8,864 nt of DNA. Source: Pseudomonadota bacterium (GTDB taxonomy: Bacteria; Pseudomonadota; Alphaproteobacteria; Rhizobiales; Hyphomicrobiaceae). The translations under genes and the position numbers were made by a program. The stretch covers positions 1 through 8,864 of the forward strand of contig JAEYYQ010000487.1 of NCBI GenBank assembly GCA_023428365.1, in the 5' to 3' direction. A model generated the notes under the pieces. The model had not been told where the DNA came from, searched no databases, and was given only the letters and a program-made list of their open reading frames with translations. Shown piece by piece: positions 6,929 through 8,864 of this stretch (the stretch's first letter is position 1; each line of letters starts with the position of its first letter).

Positions 6929-6943
6929 TCCGGAGCCCATCGC

Positions 6944-7858
6944 ATGTTTGCGCCGCCGCCTGTTGTCGAGCCAGCCGTTTTTACAAGGCTCCCCGATAAA
7001 TTCAGGAAATCAGAACCCACTTCGGAGTGGCATCGCTATCAGCCAGGTGTCCTCCCCACGCATTCCCTGTTGGAGGGTCCTTCTTTCGATCATGAGGGTA
7101 GGCTCTATTGCGTCGATATCCCATGGGGGCGGGTGTTTCGCATCGATGCGGCAGGCGAGTTCACGCTGATCGCGGAATATGATGGCGAACCAAATGGCCT
7201 GAAGATCCACAAAGATGGGCGCATCTTTATCGCCGACTATAAGAACGGGATCGTGATCCTCGATCCCGATACAGGAGCGATCACGCCTTTTCTGCCGCGG
7301 GTTCGCCTTGAACGACTCAAGGCGGTGAACGATCTCGTCTTCGCCTCGAATGGCGATATGTACTTCACGGATCAGGGGCTCACGGGATGGCACGATCCGA
7401 GCGGGCGTGTCTTCAGAGTCCGGTCAAATGGTCAGGTTGATTGCCTGCTCGACAACATTCCCAGCCCGAACGGGATCGTGCTCGACCCGAGTGAAAGCGT
7501 ACTCTATGTCGCCGTTACACGTGCGAATGCCATTTGGCGCGTGCCGCTGATGCGCGATGGGACTGTCGCAAAAGTCGGCACGTTTATCCAACTCTCGGGC
7601 GGCGGTGGGCCGGACGGCCTTGCCATGGATGAGGCCGGCAATCTCGTCGTGGCTCATATCGGTCTAGGCGCAATCTGGCTTTTCAGCCCGGCGGGAGAGC
7701 CTCTTTTGCGCGTCCAATCCCGCCACGGATCTCACACGACGAACATGGCCTATGGCGGGAAAGGACGCCGCAGCTTGTACATCACGGAGTCCGAGACGGG
7801 AACGATTCTCCGCGCCGAGATGCCTGTAGCTGGACGGCTCATGTATTCGGGATTTTGA
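6944..7858 (+). CDS. SMP-30/gluconolactonase-family sugar lactonase
   Basis: A 304-residue six-bladed beta-propeller of the SMP-30/gluconolactonase/LRE family, which hydrolyses aldonolactones to sugar acids using one bound divalent metal. The probable metal ligands are visible in order: E44 (LLEGPSF), N129 with D130 (VNDLVF), N176 (SPNGIVL) and D224 (PDGLAMD). Blade strands such as GRLYCVDI, GRIFIADY and GDMYFTD fit the fold. There is no signal peptide, so it should act in the cytoplasm. The metal glutamate is at residue 44, whereas classical SMP-30 has it near 18, giving an N-terminal extension of about 25 residues. GGAG at 6932-6935 stands 8 bases before the ATG. Position last in the TRAP operon suggests that it opens the lactone form of the acid used by the divergent kinase, for example a threonolactone or erythronolactone; this substrate is inferred. 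Confidence 0.9.
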   Translation: MFAPPPVVEPAVFTRLPDKFRKSEPTSEWHRYQPGVLPTHSLLEGPSFDHEGRLYCVDIPWGRVFRIDAAGEFTLIAEYDGEPNGLKIHKDGRIFIADYKNGIVILDPDTGAITPFLPRVRLERLKAVNDLVFASNGDMYFTDQGLTGWHDPSGRVFRVRSNGQVDCLLDNIPSPNGIVLDPSESVLYVAVTRANAIWRVPLMRDGTVAKVGTFIQLSGGGGPDGLAMDEAGNLVVAHIGLGAIWLFSPAGEPLLRVQSRHGSHTTNMAYGGKGRRSLYITESETGTILRAEMPVAGRLMYSGF

Positions 7859-7910
7859 AATCTCGACGCTGCGACGGCTCTTCTGCGCTCTCTTTTTCCT
7901 CGCGAACGTC

Positions 7911-8864
7911 CTATTCGCTCCGCCGCATTAACAGCGGTGCGTAGACGACGACGAAGCCGCCGAATGCTGCCACCCATGCCGTCGCAGACAAATGCAGCAT
8001 CGGTTCCCGGAGGATGTCGAAAGCCGCCGCGATACGGGCCACGGCAGCGATAATCGCGGCGAGATAGATGAGCTGGATCGGGCGCGAGGCGGTGAGTTGG
8101 CGGCCGGTATGGCCAAGGCTCGCACGGGTCATGACGGCGAGGGTCATGATGCCGATGGCGCCGACTGTCCAGCCGTGTAGCGCACCGGTCGGCGCGACCA
8201 GGTCCGGCCGGAGAATGCCGAGTGCGAGAAGCACGAATCCTATGGGGATGAACGCATAAGCAACGTGCAGGATGAGCACCAGCGGTTCGGCCGCTGTGCG
8301 ATCGCCTGCCCAGCGTGCCAACCGTGCAAGATTCAGGGCCGCCGCTGCGACAGCCAATCCTGCCGTCAGCGGGGAATCCGGCGCGATCACCCAACAGATG
8401 AGGGTAAAGCCGCTCGCCGCCATGACGGCCATGTCGAAGCGGTCGAAAGGCACGGGCAGACGGCCAGGCCCCTGCCGCACGAGCCAATTGCGCGTGAAGC
8501 TCGGAATGATCCGCCCGCCGATTAGCATGATCAGCAATATGGCGGCGCCGATGCCGAGCCGTGTGCCTTCGCCGTTTCCGATGCCCGCAATCGCCTCAAG
8601 ATGGAACAGCGCATTGCCCGTGAACAACAGCACGATGCCGATCAGGACTTTGAGATTTCGCGTGTTGTTTCCGGCCACGATCTCGCGTGCGGCGACCGTG
8701 ATCACAGCGGCGAGAAAGGCGAGATCGACGGCAGCAGCCGGTATCGACCCGATCCACAGCGAAAAGAAAATAGCGAGGCGCCCGGCGACCCAAATTCCGA
8801 ACAGTGCGGCCAGACGCGTTCCCACCACCGGCAAGCGGCCGGTCCAGTTCGGCACGGCCGTAAG
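7911..8864 (-). CDS. nnrS: NnrS family membrane protein, C-terminal part (5' end beyond window)
   Basis: The reading frame is open to the right edge, and 317 residues are visible. They begin with L-T-A followed by VPNWTGRLPV, a conserved internal NnrS segment, so the GTG at 8855 is not the true start. Typical NnrS proteins are about 390-400 residues, so roughly 80 N-terminal residues lie outside the window. Other hallmarks are ALFHLEAI, GRIIPSFTRNWL, LHGWTVGAIGIMTLAVMTRASLGHTGR and many hydrophobic helices (about eight to nine visible). NnrS is a polytopic inner-membrane haem- and copper-containing protein linked to nitric oxide and denitrification, often under NO-responsive control. Its promoter lies outside the window. 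It converges on the lactonase gene with 52 bases between stops (7859-7910), where I see no clear hairpin. There is no evident functional tie to the sugar-acid genes. Confidence 0.9.
   Translation of the reverse strand, partial: LTAVPNWTGRLPVVGTRLAALFGIWVAGRLAIFFSLWIGSIPAAAVDLAFLAAVITVAAREIVAGNNTRNLKVLIGIVLLFTGNALFHLEAIAGIGNGEGTRLGIGAAILLIMLIGGRIIPSFTRNWLVRQGPGRLPVPFDRFDMAVMAASGFTLICWVIAPDSPLTAGLAVAAAALNLARLARWAGDRTAAEPLVLILHVAYAFIPIGFVLLALGILRPDLVAPTGALHGWTVGAIGIMTLAVMTRASLGHTGRQLTASRPIQLIYLAAIIAAVARIAAAFDILREPMLHLSATAWVAAFGGFVVVYAPLLMRRSE

Noticed and set aside
7832..7880. Direct repeat GACGGCTC at the 3' end of the lactonase gene and in the following gap
   Set aside because: Only eight bases in GC-rich DNA, not inverted and with no associated element; probably chance.
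7750..8487. Minus-strand frame of 245 codons overlapping nnrS and the end of the lactonase gene
   Set aside because: The Arg/Gly/His-rich composition is typical of an off-frame reading of GC-rich DNA. The overlapping nnrS frame encodes a recognisable membrane protein.
7911..8855. Complete small nnrS gene starting with GTG at 8855
   Set aside because: The frame stays open to the edge and the residues around 8855 form a conserved internal NnrS segment, so the gene is cut by the window end.
1..8864. tRNA, rRNA, insertion sequence, phage or CRISPR content
   Set aside because: Reading both strands showed no such structure; almost all of the window is ordinary coding sequence.

Overview
The window reads as chromosomal DNA of an alphaproteobacterium, probably of the Hyphomicrobiales (Bradyrhizobium/Bosea-like). 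That is an inference from the moderately high GC with a codon third-position GC bias, the tight operons with ATGA overlaps, and the TRAP transporter plus acid-sugar gene complement; no rRNA or tRNA is present to fix the taxonomy. Coding density is high and I see no mobile element, CRISPR array or RNA gene.

Layout. (1) Positions 37-834 (+) encode a two-domain protein, an N-terminal glutaredoxin-like domain with a CTSC site fused to a C-terminal DinB-like domain with a His triad. (2) Positions 915-3905 (-) form a three-gene operon read leftward: a DeoR-family repressor, a DUF1537 four-carbon acid-sugar kinase (DtnK type) and a PdxA-family dehydrogenase (PdxA2 type). (3) Positions 3906-4069 are a divergent control region with two back-to-back TTGACA boxes and overlapping palindromes. 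(4) Positions 4070-7858 (+) form a four-gene operon: TRAP binding protein (DctP), small membrane subunit (DctQ), large membrane subunit (DctM) and an SMP-30/gluconolactonase-family lactonase. (5) Positions 7911-8864 (-) hold the C-terminal 317 residues of an NnrS-family membrane protein that runs off the right edge.

How the genes work together. The two divergent operons look like one catabolic unit for a four-carbon sugar acid. The TRAP system would import the acid, and the lactonase would open a matching aldonolactone. The kinase would phosphorylate the acid at O-4, and the PdxA2-type enzyme would oxidise and decarboxylate the 4-phosphate to dihydroxyacetone phosphate. The DeoR protein would sense a phosphorylated intermediate and control both promoters. 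The kinase plus PdxA2 pair is the established D-threonate route. No aldolase or isomerase of the alternative L-threonate/D-erythronate (OtnC/OtnI) routes is present. The exact substrate is an inference. The kinase is shorter than usual in its N-terminal half, so its specificity may differ.

The flanking glutaredoxin-DinB and nnrS genes are both convergent to the cluster and have no obvious tie to it.
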